This document shows, one piece after another, positions 52,900 to 62,871 of a stretch of DNA of 64,000 bases. Where the stretch lies: positions 1,798,001 through 1,862,000 of the forward strand of contig NZ_CP175562.1 in assembly GCF_046097105.1 (NCBI RefSeq), in the 5' to 3' direction. The stretch comes from Natroniella sp046097105 (lineage in GTDB: Bacteria; Bacillota; Halanaerobiia; Halobacteroidales; Halobacteroidaceae). The stretch's first letter is position 1. Every line of letters begins with the position of its first letter. The notes under the pieces are model-generated. The model made no database searches. It was not told where the DNA came from and saw nothing but the letters and a program-made list of their open reading frames with translations. The translations under genes and the position numbers were made by a program.

Positions 52900-53869
52900 T
52901 TGCTTTCACCTCACCATAGATTCGTGGTAAAGTATATTGATCAATAATTGGCACACACATATTCATTAATAAGATTGAATACAATACACCTTCTGGAAAG
53001 TTTCCATAAACACGAATGATTACTGTTAATAAACCACAACCAATTCCAAAGATCAATCTTCCTTTCTTAGTTACAGGACTTGTCACCATGTCGGTCGCCA
53101 TAAAGATAGCACCTAACATAAGTCCTCCGGCAAATAAGTGAAATAATGGTCCTTGCTCTCCGACAAATGAAGTTAATACTGCTACAGTACCTAAATAACC
53201 AGCTGGAATTCTCCAATCAATATAGCCTTTATAGAGTAGATATAACCCTCCAAGCATAATAGCTAAGGCAGATGTTTCTCCTAAAGAACCTCCAGTTCTA
53301 CCTACAAATAGATTCATTATTTCTGCACTACCTGCTTCCAATGGAGTCGCTCCTGATACAGTGTCTACTATTCCTAATGATTCTTGCAAACCACTAACTA
53401 TCCCTGAAATAGCAACAGGAGGTTGTAATGGATCAGTCCATTGAGTCATTGGCCCTACATAAGAAAGAGTTATAAAAGCACGCCCAACTAAAGCAGGATT
53501 GAAGATATTATATCCCAACCCACCAAAGACATGTTTTCCTAATACAATCGCAACTACACTTCCTAATGTAGCCATCCACAATGGTAGTTCAGGTGGTAAA
53601 GTCAAAGCCAATAAAATTCCAGTTAATAGAGCACTACCATCATTAACTGTAACCTCAAGCCCTCTTATCTTTTGTATAGCCACTTCAGATAACATAGCCA
53701 CAATACTACAAGTCACTATCAATAATGCGGCACTCATATCAAAATAATAAACAGCTGCTAACATAGCTGGTACTAATGCCAAAACAACTTGATACATTAT
53801 ATTAGAAGTTGTCTCTTTACTCTTAACATGCGGTGCTGATGAAACGGTTAAGTCTACTGTGTTATCCAT
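52892..53869 (-). CDS. rnfD: Rnf complex subunit D
   Basis: 325 aa membrane subunit, nine to ten TM helices. It carries the covalent FMN motif DTVSGAT at residues 169-175 in an outside loop. NIFNPALVGRAF is typical. ATG 53869 has AGGAGG upstream; 14 bases after rnfC. Confidence 0.95.
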   Translation of the reverse strand: MDNTVDLTVSSAPHVKSKETTSNIMYQVVLALVPAMLAAVYYFDMSAALLIVTCSIVAMLSEVAIQKIRGLEVTVNDGSALLTGILLALTLPPELPLWMATLGSVVAIVLGKHVFGGLGYNIFNPALVGRAFITLSYVGPMTQWTDPLQPPVAISGIVSGLQESLGIVDTVSGATPLEAGSAEIMNLFVGRTGGSLGETSALAIMLGGLYLLYKGYIDWRIPAGYLGTVAVLTSFVGEQGPLFHLFAGGLMLGAIFMATDMVTSPVTKKGRLIFGIGCGLLTVIIRVYGNFPEGVLYSILLMNMCVPIIDQYTLPRIYGEVKANG

Positions 53870-53883
53870 TTTCTTACCTCCTA

Positions 53884-55182
53884 TCATTCATTTTCTCTTA
53901 TTTGAGCTTGAACTTTTCCTTTTCCTAACTTAATCCAATCTAAAATTTCAATTTTAGAAGGACAAATATAACTACAAGAACCACACTCAATACAGTCTAA
54001 AACATTATGATCCTTTAATTTTAAAACTTTATCAACTTGAGATAAATTCATCAAAGCAGTCGGTATTAATTTTACTGGACAAACATCAACACACCGAGCA
54101 CAACGAATACAAGGTTTAGACTCTTGATATTCAGCAATATTTGCCTTACTTAAAGCTAAAATTCCAGAAGTCCCTTTAGTTACTGGATTAGTTAAATCCA
54201 CTTGAGCTTGGCCCATCATTGGCCCACCTAAAATCAATTTACCTGGTTCTTCTTTAAAACCTCCACATTGATCTATTACTTCTTCAATAGGTGTCCCTAT
54301 TCTTACTACTAAGTTCTTTGGTTCACTAATGACCCCAGTAATAGTAACTCCTCTTTCAACTAAAGGCATTCCTTCTTGAATTGCTTCCGCAATTACTACA
54401 GCAGTAGTAACATTGTTAACTACTACACCAACATCCAACGGTAATCCACCAGAGGGAACTTCCTTGCCTAAAACAGCCTCAATCAACTGCTTTTCTCCAC
54501 CTTGTGGGTACTTAACTTCTAACGGAACAACTTTAATATTTGGTTCATCACTGATCAACTCTTTTGTTCTTTCAATAGCATCAGGTTTATTGACCTCAAT
54601 CCCAATATAACCTTCTTTAGCTTCAGACATCTTCATTAATGCCTTTAAACCATAAATCATTTTTTCAGTCTGCTCAACCATTACTCGATGATCAACAGTT
54701 AGATATGGTTCACATTCTGCTCCATTTAAAATAACTGATTCTACATTTTTATCCTCAGGAATTGATACTTTTACATGAGTTGGAAAGGTAGCTCCTCCCA
54801 ATCCTACAATTCCTGCCTCACTAACGATCTCTCTTAATTCTTCACTTGATAAATCTTCAAGTTCACCTTGAGATTCAATTCCTTCGGCTAATCTATCTTC
54901 ACCATCATTTTTGATTTTAATTGACGTACTTTCGATAGCAACAACTTCTCCTGAAACACTGGCATGAATATTAGCAGAGACAAACCCTTCAGCCTCAGCA
55001 ATCTTCTCACCTAAATCAACTATATCACCAACTTCAACAATTGGCTTAGCTGGTGCACCAATATGCTGCTGTAAAGAGATTATAACTTCTTTAGGTGCAT
55101 TAGCCTTTTTTAAAGATTCCTTATGAGATAATTCTTTGTTATAACTAGGATGAATCCCGTGTTCAAAAGTTTTAGCTTTCAT
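53884..55182 (-). CDS. rnfC: Rnf complex subunit C (NADH-binding)
   Basis: 432 aa peripheral subunit. Flavin/NADH region near 125-180 (GLGGATFPTHVK, LNGAECEPYLTVDHR), SLBB-like domain, two 4Fe-4S clusters CIRCARCVDVCP and CIECGSCSYICP. ATG 55182 has AGGGGTGATAAG upstream; 24 extra codons upstream are rejected. First gene of the operon. Confidence 0.96.
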   Translation of the reverse strand: MKAKTFEHGIHPSYNKELSHKESLKKANAPKEVIISLQQHIGAPAKPIVEVGDIVDLGEKIAEAEGFVSANIHASVSGEVVAIESTSIKIKNDGEDRLAEGIESQGELEDLSSEELREIVSEAGIVGLGGATFPTHVKVSIPEDKNVESVILNGAECEPYLTVDHRVMVEQTEKMIYGLKALMKMSEAKEGYIGIEVNKPDAIERTKELISDEPNIKVVPLEVKYPQGGEKQLIEAVLGKEVPSGGLPLDVGVVVNNVTTAVVIAEAIQEGMPLVERGVTITGVISEPKNLVVRIGTPIEEVIDQCGGFKEEPGKLILGGPMMGQAQVDLTNPVTKGTSGILALSKANIAEYQESKPCIRCARCVDVCPVKLIPTALMNLSQVDKVLKLKDHNVLDCIECGSCSYICPSKIEILDWIKLGKGKVQAQIRENE

Positions 55183-55269
55183 CTTATCACCCCTTTTATT
55201 AATATTGATAACATAAGGTAAGTCAGGAACTAGTTTAGATCGATTTATCAACAAATTAGCTCCAACCTA

Positions 55270-55298
55270 ATCTTATAATCTGAGACATCAGAAGTCAA
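55270..55298 (-). promoter_or_regulatory. Candidate rnf operon promoter
   Basis: TTGACT at 55298-55293 and TAAGAT at 55275-55270 with 17 bases between, about 90 bases ahead of rnfC. Confidence 0.55.
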
Positions 55299-55387
55299 GT
55301 AATTTATAGCATTTTTTAATTTTTAGATTTTTTGAGCAGTTTTTAGATCTTTGATAGAGTTTATAGTTAAATTTATAAGGCAAATGA

Positions 55388-55525
55388 ATTAAAAATAACA
55401 CAGATCAATACCTCAGATATAACGTTAAATGGACTATAAATAACATCTATGAACGTATCAAATATGTGTTAAGACGATTATATCACATAAAGGAAGAAAT
55501 GGAAACCTATGGGATAAAAAATTAA
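55388..55525 (+). pseudogene. Gene remnant, 45 codons, unknown origin
   Basis: The 500-base gap 55262-55760 has no intact gene. This frame reads NTDQYLRYNVKWTINNIYE then ERIKYVLRRLYHIKEEME and ends in TAA. It begins after a TGA with no good start or ribosome binding site, and its composition looks protein-like. It could be the C-terminus of a lost gene. The rest of the gap is AT-rich, with an orphan GAGGAGG at about 55675. Confidence 0.35.
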
Positions 55526-55760
55526 AATAATATAAAAAAACTTGTACTATTTAGATAAATCGCCAAAGAAGATAATCAAAGATAAAGCTTACGTAAGAAT
55601 AGAATTTTAATTTATAGAAAACTACATTCTCAAAGTTAAATATCTCCATGCTAATGTATATTACTCTTGCTAAAGAGGAGGTAATAAAAAGAGATTAAAG
55701 TATTATATGTTAAGATGTAATTTTCCAACTTATAATTTTTAAATTTCATAAACTAAAAAA

Positions 55761-55781
55761 GGCCCACTAAAAATGTGGACC
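55761..55781 (-). terminator. Terminator after SPOR gene
   Basis: GGTCCAC / GTGGGCC stem followed by six U on the minus strand, directly after the stop. Confidence 0.8.
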
Positions 55782-55786
55782 TTTTT

Positions 55787-56314
55787 TTAATTACTAATAA
55801 AAGCAGGAAAACCAGAATTTTCAAGTTCATCTCCTAATTGTTCCGCAGCTTCTTTTTCTCTAAAAGCTCCTACTTGTACTCGGTAAGGATTTTCACTTGT
55901 AATATAAGCCGTAAAACCCTTACTCTCTAGATCTTTTACTAATCCTTGAGCATTCTCTTCCTCACCAAAAGCTCCTACCTGAACAGTATATAAACCTTCA
56001 TCAGCTATTGTTTGTTCCATACTCTCCTCATCCATTTCTTCTGTATGATCTTTATCCATTTCTTCTGTATGATTTTTATCCCCTTCAACTATTACCTCTG
56101 ACTCTTCTTCCAACTTACGATTATCTGGCTTTTTTTCTTCTTCAACCATGATCCTTTCTTCAGTTGTAGACTGAATTTCTTCTTGTGGTGCAGTAACATA
56201 ATCTAGAAACCAACTACTAATAAAATAACCAAAGACACTCGCAATTACAGCCATACAACCTAACATCACTACCAAGGAAAGTCCCGATTTAATCTTACGA
56301 TTATTTCGCTTCAT
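55787..56314 (-). CDS. SPOR domain membrane protein
   Basis: 175 aa. Short basic N-terminus, one TM helix (about 11-33), an acidic linker with a duplicated TEEMDK unit (HTEEMDKDHTEEMDEES), then a SPOR domain of two repeats at about 105-175 (YTVQVGAFGEEENAQGLV and YRVQVGAFREKEAAEQLG). SPOR domains bind denuded glycan strands at the division or sporulation septum. The start is uncertain: ATG 56314 (MKRNNRK) and ATG 56329 both have weak sites, and the frame stays open to 56389. Confidence 0.8.
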   Translation of the reverse strand: MKRNNRKIKSGLSLVVMLGCMAVIASVFGYFISSWFLDYVTAPQEEIQSTTEERIMVEEEKKPDNRKLEEESEVIVEGDKNHTEEMDKDHTEEMDEESMEQTIADEGLYTVQVGAFGEEENAQGLVKDLESKGFTAYITSENPYRVQVGAFREKEAAEQLGDELENSGFPAFISN

Positions 56315-56448
56315 AACCTTGTCACCCATCAACTCTAACCAAGGTGGTAGGTGACCTCCCTCCTTCCATATAAATTCTAGCCAACTCAATTAATCTATAT
56401 TATACTACCTTCTAGTTTATACAGAATAATTTTTAGAGCACCAGAAGA

Positions 56449-57729
56449 TTATTCTGTATATTCAACAATAATCTTCCTTGCTTCAGCTACTGTATATAAA
56501 GAACCACTAATTAAAATGATATCTTTAGCAGTTGCTTGATTTTTAATATCATCCAAAACTTTAATTAAGTCTTCTTTCACCTCCACATTTAAATTGTATT
56601 TAATAACTTCCTCTTTCATTATATTGATCTCTGCTACACGTTTATTCTTATTTTTAGTCAAAACTACTTTAGTAGCTAAAGGAGCTATCTGCTTAATTAT
56701 AGCTCTAAAATTCTTATCGCCTAAAATACTCAAAACTAAAGTTAAATTCTCAAACTCTAAATCCTCAATTGCTGCCTTCAATCTATTAGCGCCTGCCTGA
56801 TTATGAGCACCATCAAGAATGATTACTGGGTCAAGATTAACAACTTCTAATCTTCCTGGCCAGTTGACTTGTGTAACCCCAGCTTGAATAGTTTCAATGG
56901 GCACTGGGTAGTCCTCTGTTAAAGCCTCTATAACCGCCATAGCAGTAGCTGTATTAATCATTTGATGTTCACCTAACAAAGGAAGCCTAAGATCTAAATA
57001 ATCCCTTGTTGGCCCTTGTAAGTCAAATTTCTGATAAGCCAATGAGCTTTCCTTTTGTTGCCAATCATATTCCTGCAAAGCATTTACCAGTTCAGCATCT
57101 TTTTCAACACAAATTTTTTGTAATACGGCAAGCACCTCTTGATCATCAGTAGCAGTAATTACCTGCTGATCTTCTTTGATGATCCCTCCTTTTTCAAAGG
57201 CAATTTCTTTTATTGTATCTCCTAAGAATTCAGTATGATCTAAACTGACATTAGTTACAACAGATATTAAGCTATTTATCACATTAGTAGCATCTAATCT
57301 TCCTCCTAACCCTACTTCTAAAATTGTTAAATCAAGTTCCTGCTGAGCAAAATAATCTATTGCCAAGGCAGTAACCACTTCAAAAAAGCTAGGTTTTTCT
57401 AGCTTTTGAGCTACTTTGCTTACCAGAGGTTTAACCTTTTGAGTTACTTCTTTTAAGTCTCGATCACTAATATTAATTCCATTAATCCTTATCCGTTCAT
57501 TAAATTCAATAATTTCAGGTGAATTATAGGTTCCTACCTTATAGCCAGCTTCTTTATAAATTGAAGTCAATATTGCAGATGTTGACCCTTTACCATTTGT
57601 TCCTGCTATATGTATTATATTTAATTCATCTTGAGGATTACCTAAATATTCCAATAGTAGTTCTATTCTTTCTAAACCAGGTTTAATATCATATTTGTCT
57701 AAACTATCTAAATAATTCATTTCAGCCAT
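56449..57729 (-). CDS. folC: Bifunctional folylpolyglutamate / dihydrofolate synthase
   Basis: 426 aa Mur-ligase-type enzyme adding glutamate to folates. ATP loop AGTNGKGSTSAIL, EVGLGGRLDATNVI, LDGAHNQAGANRL. ATG 57729 has AGGGG 8 bases upstream. folC is often directly after valS; here two + strand genes lie between. Confidence 0.95.
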   Translation of the reverse strand: MAEMNYLDSLDKYDIKPGLERIELLLEYLGNPQDELNIIHIAGTNGKGSTSAILTSIYKEAGYKVGTYNSPEIIEFNERIRINGINISDRDLKEVTQKVKPLVSKVAQKLEKPSFFEVVTALAIDYFAQQELDLTILEVGLGGRLDATNVINSLISVVTNVSLDHTEFLGDTIKEIAFEKGGIIKEDQQVITATDDQEVLAVLQKICVEKDAELVNALQEYDWQQKESSLAYQKFDLQGPTRDYLDLRLPLLGEHQMINTATAMAVIEALTEDYPVPIETIQAGVTQVNWPGRLEVVNLDPVIILDGAHNQAGANRLKAAIEDLEFENLTLVLSILGDKNFRAIIKQIAPLATKVVLTKNKNKRVAEINIMKEEVIKYNLNVEVKEDLIKVLDDIKNQATAKDIILISGSLYTVAEARKIIVEYTE

Positions 57730-57970
57730 AGTTACCACCCCTCATCTTTTATAAAGTGATCTGAAATTAATATAATTTTGATCTAAGCAGCTACTCCTTT
57801 TATTATACCATAAAAAAAGCTACCTTTAATTAGTTATTTTATACTATATTTTAACTTAATACTAATTTAAAAAGACACATAAGGTGTAAAAGAAGAATAA
57901 ACCTATACTAGAGATACTATTCAGTACTCTTTAAAATAGATTACCTTTAAGCTTTCAGGAGGGAACTCTA

Positions 57971-58552
57971 ATGAATAATTATAGTCTATTATTAGGTATG
58001 ACCTTAGATAAAGAAAAAATTAAACTAATTAATAGCTCGCTCAAGATAAATTCTACCCTAAGTAAACAGCATTCATTCTTGTTGTCATTTTTAAAAGAGT
58101 ATCAAAAATCAGTTAGTAAGCAATTAAATCTAGAAATTACTGCGTTAAAAAACATTTCAGAAAATTTACAACTACAAGGAAGCTTAAACCTTGAACCCTT
58201 TCAAATCAAAAATAAATTATATTTACTAGGAGGTAAGCTTGCAATTTCAGATAATATAACTTGTCATTTGAATTTATACTATCAACAATACATATATCTT
58301 TCACTAACTTGGTTTAAATTTAATACCTTCAATAATTTCAATTTAAGGGTTACAGAAATATATAACCTCAGTAAGAGTAATAAAACGAATCAATTAGATC
58401 TATCATATTCAAAAAATGATCAGTTAATCGTCACGTATGAGATTAAACAGGGCAATACAAATAAGGAGCCAATAATTAACTCTTCATTAACACTAAAATT
58501 AATGCCTACAATCAAAAAACTACCAATCAATTTATATTTAACTATCAATTAA
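57971..58552 (+). CDS. Unknown beta-rich protein
   Basis: 193 aa, not recognised. After a helical first third (residues 15-65) the chain is a series of strands with alternating polar and hydrophobic residues (HLNLYYQQYIYLSLTWFKF, QLDLSYSKNDQLIVTYEI), resembling part of a beta-barrel. No signal peptide or TM helix is seen, so membrane location is not supported. Rich in Asn, Lys, Leu. AGGAGG precedes the ATG. Divergent from folC; a 230-base AT-rich gap separates them. Confidence 0.7.
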   Translation: MNNYSLLLGMTLDKEKIKLINSSLKINSTLSKQHSFLLSFLKEYQKSVSKQLNLEITALKNISENLQLQGSLNLEPFQIKNKLYLLGGKLAISDNITCHLNLYYQQYIYLSLTWFKFNTFNNFNLRVTEIYNLSKSNKTNQLDLSYSKNDQLIVTYEIKQGNTNKEPIINSSLTLKLMPTIKKLPINLYLTIN

Positions 58553-58649
58553 ATCTACCTACTAAAAAGAAAAATAAAAAAGCAGGGATTTAAATGACCA
58601 TCATCAATTATTATAGAAATAGAAACTAAAGATTAGGAGGAATCATTAA

Positions 58650-59231
58650 ATGAAAGGATTGGCTATCTTAGGAAGTCCACATAATAACGGAAATACTGCT
58701 AAAGTTTTAAAAAGAGTAATTAGTAGCCTCAAAAAAGCAAAGCCAGAACTTAACTTAGATTATTTAAAAATTAAAGACCTTAAAATAGAGCCTTGTGTTG
58801 CTTGTTATAGCTGTAAAAAGAAACAAGGCTGTGTCATTGATGATGATATGTTAAATATTTATTCTAAACTTGATCAAGCTGATTTAATCTTAATTGCTTC
58901 TCCAATTTATTTTAATACGGTTACTGCTCAGCTAAAAGCTCTAATCGATCGTTGCCAAGCATTATGGGCCAATAAATTTATCCTCAAAGATCCGCTAATT
59001 GATACTGAAAAGAAAAGGATTGGTGCCTTTATTTCGACTGCTGGCGAACCACTATCAGAAGATAGCTTTAAATATGTAGTAGCTACTCTAGATCTATTCT
59101 TTAAAGGAGTAGATACTGAATATTATGATAACTTCTTCGTTCCTGATATCGATAATAAATCAGTAACTGAACAACCTAATCTTTTACAAGAAGCTGATGC
59201 TTGGGCTATAAAGTTAGCAGAACAGTTATAA
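58650..59231 (+). CDS. Iron-sulfur flavoprotein (flavodoxin-fold NAD(P)H-FMN reductase family)
   Basis: 193 aa. FMN phosphate loop GSPHNNGNTAKVL lies at 8-20 and a compact Cys motif CVACYSCKKKQGC (CX2CX2CX5C) at about 50-62, as in Isf proteins of anaerobes that carry 4Fe-4S and FMN. SPIYFNTVTAQLKALIDR is typical. The role is probably oxygen or peroxide detoxification or general reduction. GGAGGAATCATTAA precedes the ATG. Convergent with valS. Confidence 0.9.
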   Translation: MKGLAILGSPHNNGNTAKVLKRVISSLKKAKPELNLDYLKIKDLKIEPCVACYSCKKKQGCVIDDDMLNIYSKLDQADLILIASPIYFNTVTAQLKALIDRCQALWANKFILKDPLIDTEKKRIGAFISTAGEPLSEDSFKYVVATLDLFFKGVDTEYYDNFFVPDIDNKSVTEQPNLLQEADAWAIKLAEQL

Positions 59232-59253
59232 CTATTGGTAACTAAAAAGAGCT

Positions 59254-59286
59254 AAAAAGCCAACGTAATTTATACGTTGGCTTTTT
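59254..59286. terminator. Shared terminator of flavoprotein gene and valS
   Basis: AAAAAGCCAACGTA / TACGTTGGCTTTTT stem between the two convergent genes; works on both strands. Confidence 0.88.
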
Positions 59287-59288
59287 AA

Positions 59289-61949
59289 TTAAGCTTTTAA
59301 ACCCTCTAATCTCTTTTCAAGCTGCTTCTTTTTAGCAGTATACTCTTCTTTCTTCTGTCTTTCTTCTTCCACTAAATGCTCAGGAGCATTATTAACAAAT
59401 CCATCATTTTTCAACTTTCCTTCAGCTCGCTTAATCTCAAATTCCATCTCTTCAATCTCTTCTTCTAATCGAATTATTTCTTTATCTAAATCAACCATAC
59501 CAGCTAGCGGTAAGATAATCTCTATCTCCTCTGTAATTGCTGTTGAAGCTTGTTCTGGCCTTTTCTCTACACCTTCTTTGATCTCTAACTGGCTTACTTT
59601 AGCTAAATCAGCAATATAAGATTGGCCCAATTTTATAATCTCTAACTTTTCAGTTACATCAGAAGTTAAGATAGCGGTAATCTTTTTTCCTGGATTAACC
59701 TGCATTTCATTTCTAATATTTCTGATACTCCTAATAACTTCCATAATAACTTCCATCTTACCCTCTACCTGTTCATTGACAGTTGATTTATCCACTTCAG
59801 GCCATTGAGCTAACATAATACTTTCCCCTCCAACAGGTAAGTGTTGCCATATCTCCTCAGTAATAAAAGGCATAATTGGATGTAATAATCGTAAAATATT
59901 CTCCAATACAAACCAAACAACATATTGAGCAGTCTGGCGCTGTAAACTATCATCCTCTTGATACAAGCGTGGCTTAATTAACTCAATATACCAGTCACAG
60001 AATTCTCGCCAAACAAAATCATATAACTCTTGAGAGACTTGGCCAAATTGATATTCTTCAAGCAACTCAGTTACTCTCTTAATCTCCTTGTTTAACCTAC
60101 TTAAAATCCATTGATCTGCCAAAGTATAATCTAACTCATTATTACTCAACTCACTCAAATCAAAATCATCTAAATTCATCAATACAAAACGAGAAGCATT
60201 CCATAACTTATTAGCAAAATTCCGGCTGGCCTCTACCTTTTCTGGACGATATCTAATATCATTTCCAGGAGTATTTCCAGTAATTAAAGTCATTCTTAAT
60301 GTATCACATCCAACCTCTTCAATTACCTCTAGCGGATCAACTCCATTACCTAATGACTTACTCATCTTTCTCCCCTCAGCATCCCTAACCAATCCATGAA
60401 TATAAATATCTTCAAAAGGAGTTTCATCTGTAAACTTCAATGCCATAAAGATCATTCTTGCTACCCAAAAGAAGATAATATCTCGCCCAGTTACTAATAC
60501 ATCAGTCGGATAAAAATAATCCAAATTAGGATTATCTTCGGGCCAATCTAGAGTAGAAAATGGCCATAATCCAGAACTAAACCACGTGTCTAATACATCT
60601 TCATCCTGCTTTAAATTACTACTATCACATTCAGAACACGTTTTAACCTCTTCTCTGCTAACAATGACCTGCTCACAATCCTGACAATACCAAGCTGGTA
60701 TTCTATGCCCCCACCATAATTGTCTAGAGATACACCAATCTCTGATATTCTCCATCCAATTAAAGTATATTTTGTCAAAACGTTCAGGTACAAACTTTGC
60801 ATCTCCATTTCTAACTGCTTCAATTGCAGGCTTAGCTAACTCTTCCATAGCTACATACCACTGTTTAGAAACTAACGGCTCAACCGTAGTATCACAACGA
60901 TAACATTGACCGACAGAATGCTCATGCTCTTCAACCTTTTCTAGCAAATTAATTTCTCTAAGATCTGAAATCAAGTTTTTTCGACATTGATAACGATCCA
61001 ACCCTTCATACTTTCCAGCGGCAGTAGTCATTCTAGCCTGATCATCAATTACCTTAATAACATCTAAATCATGGCGTTCACCAATCTCAAAATCATTAGG
61101 ATCATGAGCAGGAGTAACTTTAACTAAACCAGTACCAAATTCAAAATCTACATATTCATCTGCTACTACTTCAATCTCCCGCTTAACAATTGGTACAATT
61201 ACCTTTTTCCCTAATAGATGTTGATAACGCTCATCAGCTGGGTTAACAGCTATAGCAGTATCTCCTAATAACGTTTCAGGCCTTGTAGTCGCAACAACAA
61301 TATATTGATCACTATTCTTAACTTGATACTTAATATGATACAGCTTACCTGATTGATCTTCATGCTCAACCTCAATATCAGATAATGTCGTTAAACAATC
61401 AGGACACCAATTTACAATATAATCCCCACGATAGATTAAACCTTCTTCATAAAGTTGAACAAAGGCCTCTTTAACTGCTCGATTACAGCCTTCATCCATA
61501 GTAAATCGCTCACGGTTCCAATCACAAGAAACTCCTAACTTTTGTAATTGATTTGTAATTGTATCCCCATACTCTTCTGTCCAATCCCATGCTCTTTCTA
61601 AAAACTCTTCTCTAGTGATATCATCTTTGCTCAAACCTTCTTCTTCATGCATTTTATTAACAACCTTAACTTCAGTTGCAATACTAGCATGATCAGTTCC
61701 TGGTAACCATAAAGTTTCATAACCTTGCATCCTCTTCCATCTAATTAAGATATCCTGAAAGGTATGATCCAAAGCATGTCCGATATGTAACTGGCCAGTC
61801 ACATTTGGTGGTGGCATCATAATTGTAAATGGTTCTTTATCCTGATTAACCTCTGCTTGAAAATAACCATTTTCATTCCAATGACTATACCATTTATCTT
61901 CCACCTGAGCTGGATCATATGTTGTTGAAAGATTTTTTTCTTCACTCAT
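59289..61949 (-). CDS. valS: Valine--tRNA ligase
   Basis: 886 aa, full length. HIGH motif PPPNVTGQLHIGHALDHT near 47-64, editing domain (TTRPETLLGDTAIAV), Cys pairs CPDC and CQDCEQVI..CSEC, KMSKS in GRKMSKSLGNGVDP near 527, and a C-terminal coiled coil (about 815-886). GGGAGG precedes the ATG. Regulated by the T-box upstream. Confidence 0.97.
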   Translation of the reverse strand: MSEEKNLSTTYDPAQVEDKWYSHWNENGYFQAEVNQDKEPFTIMMPPPNVTGQLHIGHALDHTFQDILIRWKRMQGYETLWLPGTDHASIATEVKVVNKMHEEEGLSKDDITREEFLERAWDWTEEYGDTITNQLQKLGVSCDWNRERFTMDEGCNRAVKEAFVQLYEEGLIYRGDYIVNWCPDCLTTLSDIEVEHEDQSGKLYHIKYQVKNSDQYIVVATTRPETLLGDTAIAVNPADERYQHLLGKKVIVPIVKREIEVVADEYVDFEFGTGLVKVTPAHDPNDFEIGERHDLDVIKVIDDQARMTTAAGKYEGLDRYQCRKNLISDLREINLLEKVEEHEHSVGQCYRCDTTVEPLVSKQWYVAMEELAKPAIEAVRNGDAKFVPERFDKIYFNWMENIRDWCISRQLWWGHRIPAWYCQDCEQVIVSREEVKTCSECDSSNLKQDEDVLDTWFSSGLWPFSTLDWPEDNPNLDYFYPTDVLVTGRDIIFFWVARMIFMALKFTDETPFEDIYIHGLVRDAEGRKMSKSLGNGVDPLEVIEEVGCDTLRMTLITGNTPGNDIRYRPEKVEASRNFANKLWNASRFVLMNLDDFDLSELSNNELDYTLADQWILSRLNKEIKRVTELLEEYQFGQVSQELYDFVWREFCDWYIELIKPRLYQEDDSLQRQTAQYVVWFVLENILRLLHPIMPFITEEIWQHLPVGGESIMLAQWPEVDKSTVNEQVEGKMEVIMEVIRSIRNIRNEMQVNPGKKITAILTSDVTEKLEIIKLGQSYIADLAKVSQLEIKEGVEKRPEQASTAITEEIEIILPLAGMVDLDKEIIRLEEEIEEMEFEIKRAEGKLKNDGFVNNAPEHLVEEERQKKEEYTAKKKQLEKRLEGLKA

Positions 61950-61990
61950 ATTTTTATTCCTCCCTTATTCCAATCATTTATTTAGAAAAT

Positions 61991-62288
61991 AAAAAAACCC
62001 CTTCACCCTAATTACTAAGGACGAAAGAGTAACTAATCTCCGCGGTACCACCTTAATTGACCATAATACCAACTACTAACTATTCCTTAATAGTTGATTA
62101 TAAGACTCCACTTAATATCTGATAACGGCAGATACCGATCTAGCTTACTCTAGTTTCAGCTTAACAGCTCCAGAGCGACTTCAATTAATCTTTCTTAGAG
62201 TGCCTCTCAGCTTAAAACACTCCTCTCTAACAAGAAAGTGATTAACCTACTCCTCTCCTTCAACACCTTTTAAAATTTATTCTATTGC
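61991..62288 (-). promoter_or_regulatory. T-box leader of valS
   Basis: Well-formed leader. T-box AAGGTGGTACCGCG at 62054-62041. The terminator pairs CTCTTTCGTCCT (62029-62018) with AGGGTGAAGGGG (62009-61998), followed by seven U at 61997-61991. Upstream conserved pieces such as GGTATCTGCCGTTATC are present. I did not assign the specifier codon with confidence; Val is inferred from the gene. Confidence 0.92.
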
Positions 62289-62294
62289 AAATAT

Positions 62295-62323
62295 ATAATA
62301 TAACTATTTAAACTACTTGTCAA
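62295..62323 (-). promoter_or_regulatory. valS promoter
   Basis: TTGACA at 62323-62318 and TATTAT at 62300-62295 with exactly 17 bases between, leading into the T-box leader. Confidence 0.78.
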
Positions 62324-62338
62324 CATCTATACTTAAAT

Positions 62339-62704
62339 TCACTCCAAGCAACTAATCACTATACTAGCAGTAGCCAAGTTAGTAGCTAACGGAATATTAT
62401 GTACATCACAAATCCTAAGCAAAGCACTTACATCTGGTTCATGAGGTTGAGCAGTTAAAGGGTCTCTTAAAAAAATGATAGCTTCCACCTCTTTACTAGC
62501 CACTTGTCCTCCAATCTGTTGGTCCCCTCCTAATGGTCCAGAAGCCATCCTAGTTACTTCTAAATTAGTTTTTTCATTTAATAACCTTCCTGTAGTTCCA
62601 GTAGCAACTAAACTAAATTTCTCCAATAACTCTCTATTTTCCTGAGCAAATTCAATCAAATCTGACTTCTTCTTATCATGTGCTATTAAGGCTATCCTCT
62701 TCAT
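62339..62704 (-). CDS. mgsA: Methylglyoxal synthase
   Basis: 121 aa. Converts dihydroxyacetone phosphate to methylglyoxal, a phosphate-relief bypass of glycolysis. ALIAHDKKKSDLIEF, ATGTTGRLL, SGPLGGDQQIG and FLRDPLTAQPHEPD are family hallmarks. ATG 62704 has GGGGG 6 bases upstream; ATG 62710 directly abuts it. Confidence 0.96.
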   Translation of the reverse strand: MKRIALIAHDKKKSDLIEFAQENRELLEKFSLVATGTTGRLLNEKTNLEVTRMASGPLGGDQQIGGQVASKEVEAIIFLRDPLTAQPHEPDVSALLRICDVHNIPLATNLATASIVISCLE

Positions 62705-62812
62705 CTTCATCCCCCTTTGTAATTAACTTAATCTTAGAATTTAATATTCAAGATAACTCATAAAATTCCTTTATAACTTATTATATTCCTGCAAAGGGAA
62801 TCAAAAAAATTA

Positions 62813-62855
62813 AAAAGTCAGGTAATATCATATATTGTATTATTACCTAACTTTT
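62813..62855 (-). terminator. lon-engB terminator
   Basis: AAAAGT..AGGTAATA / TATTACCT..ACTTTT stem 17 bases after the engB stop, with an AT-rich tail. Confidence 0.6.
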
Positions 62856-62871
62856 CAAAACCTATTAAATT

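Noticed and set aside
60611..60823. 70-codon minus frame inside valS
   Set aside because: Internal out-of-frame shadow of valS.
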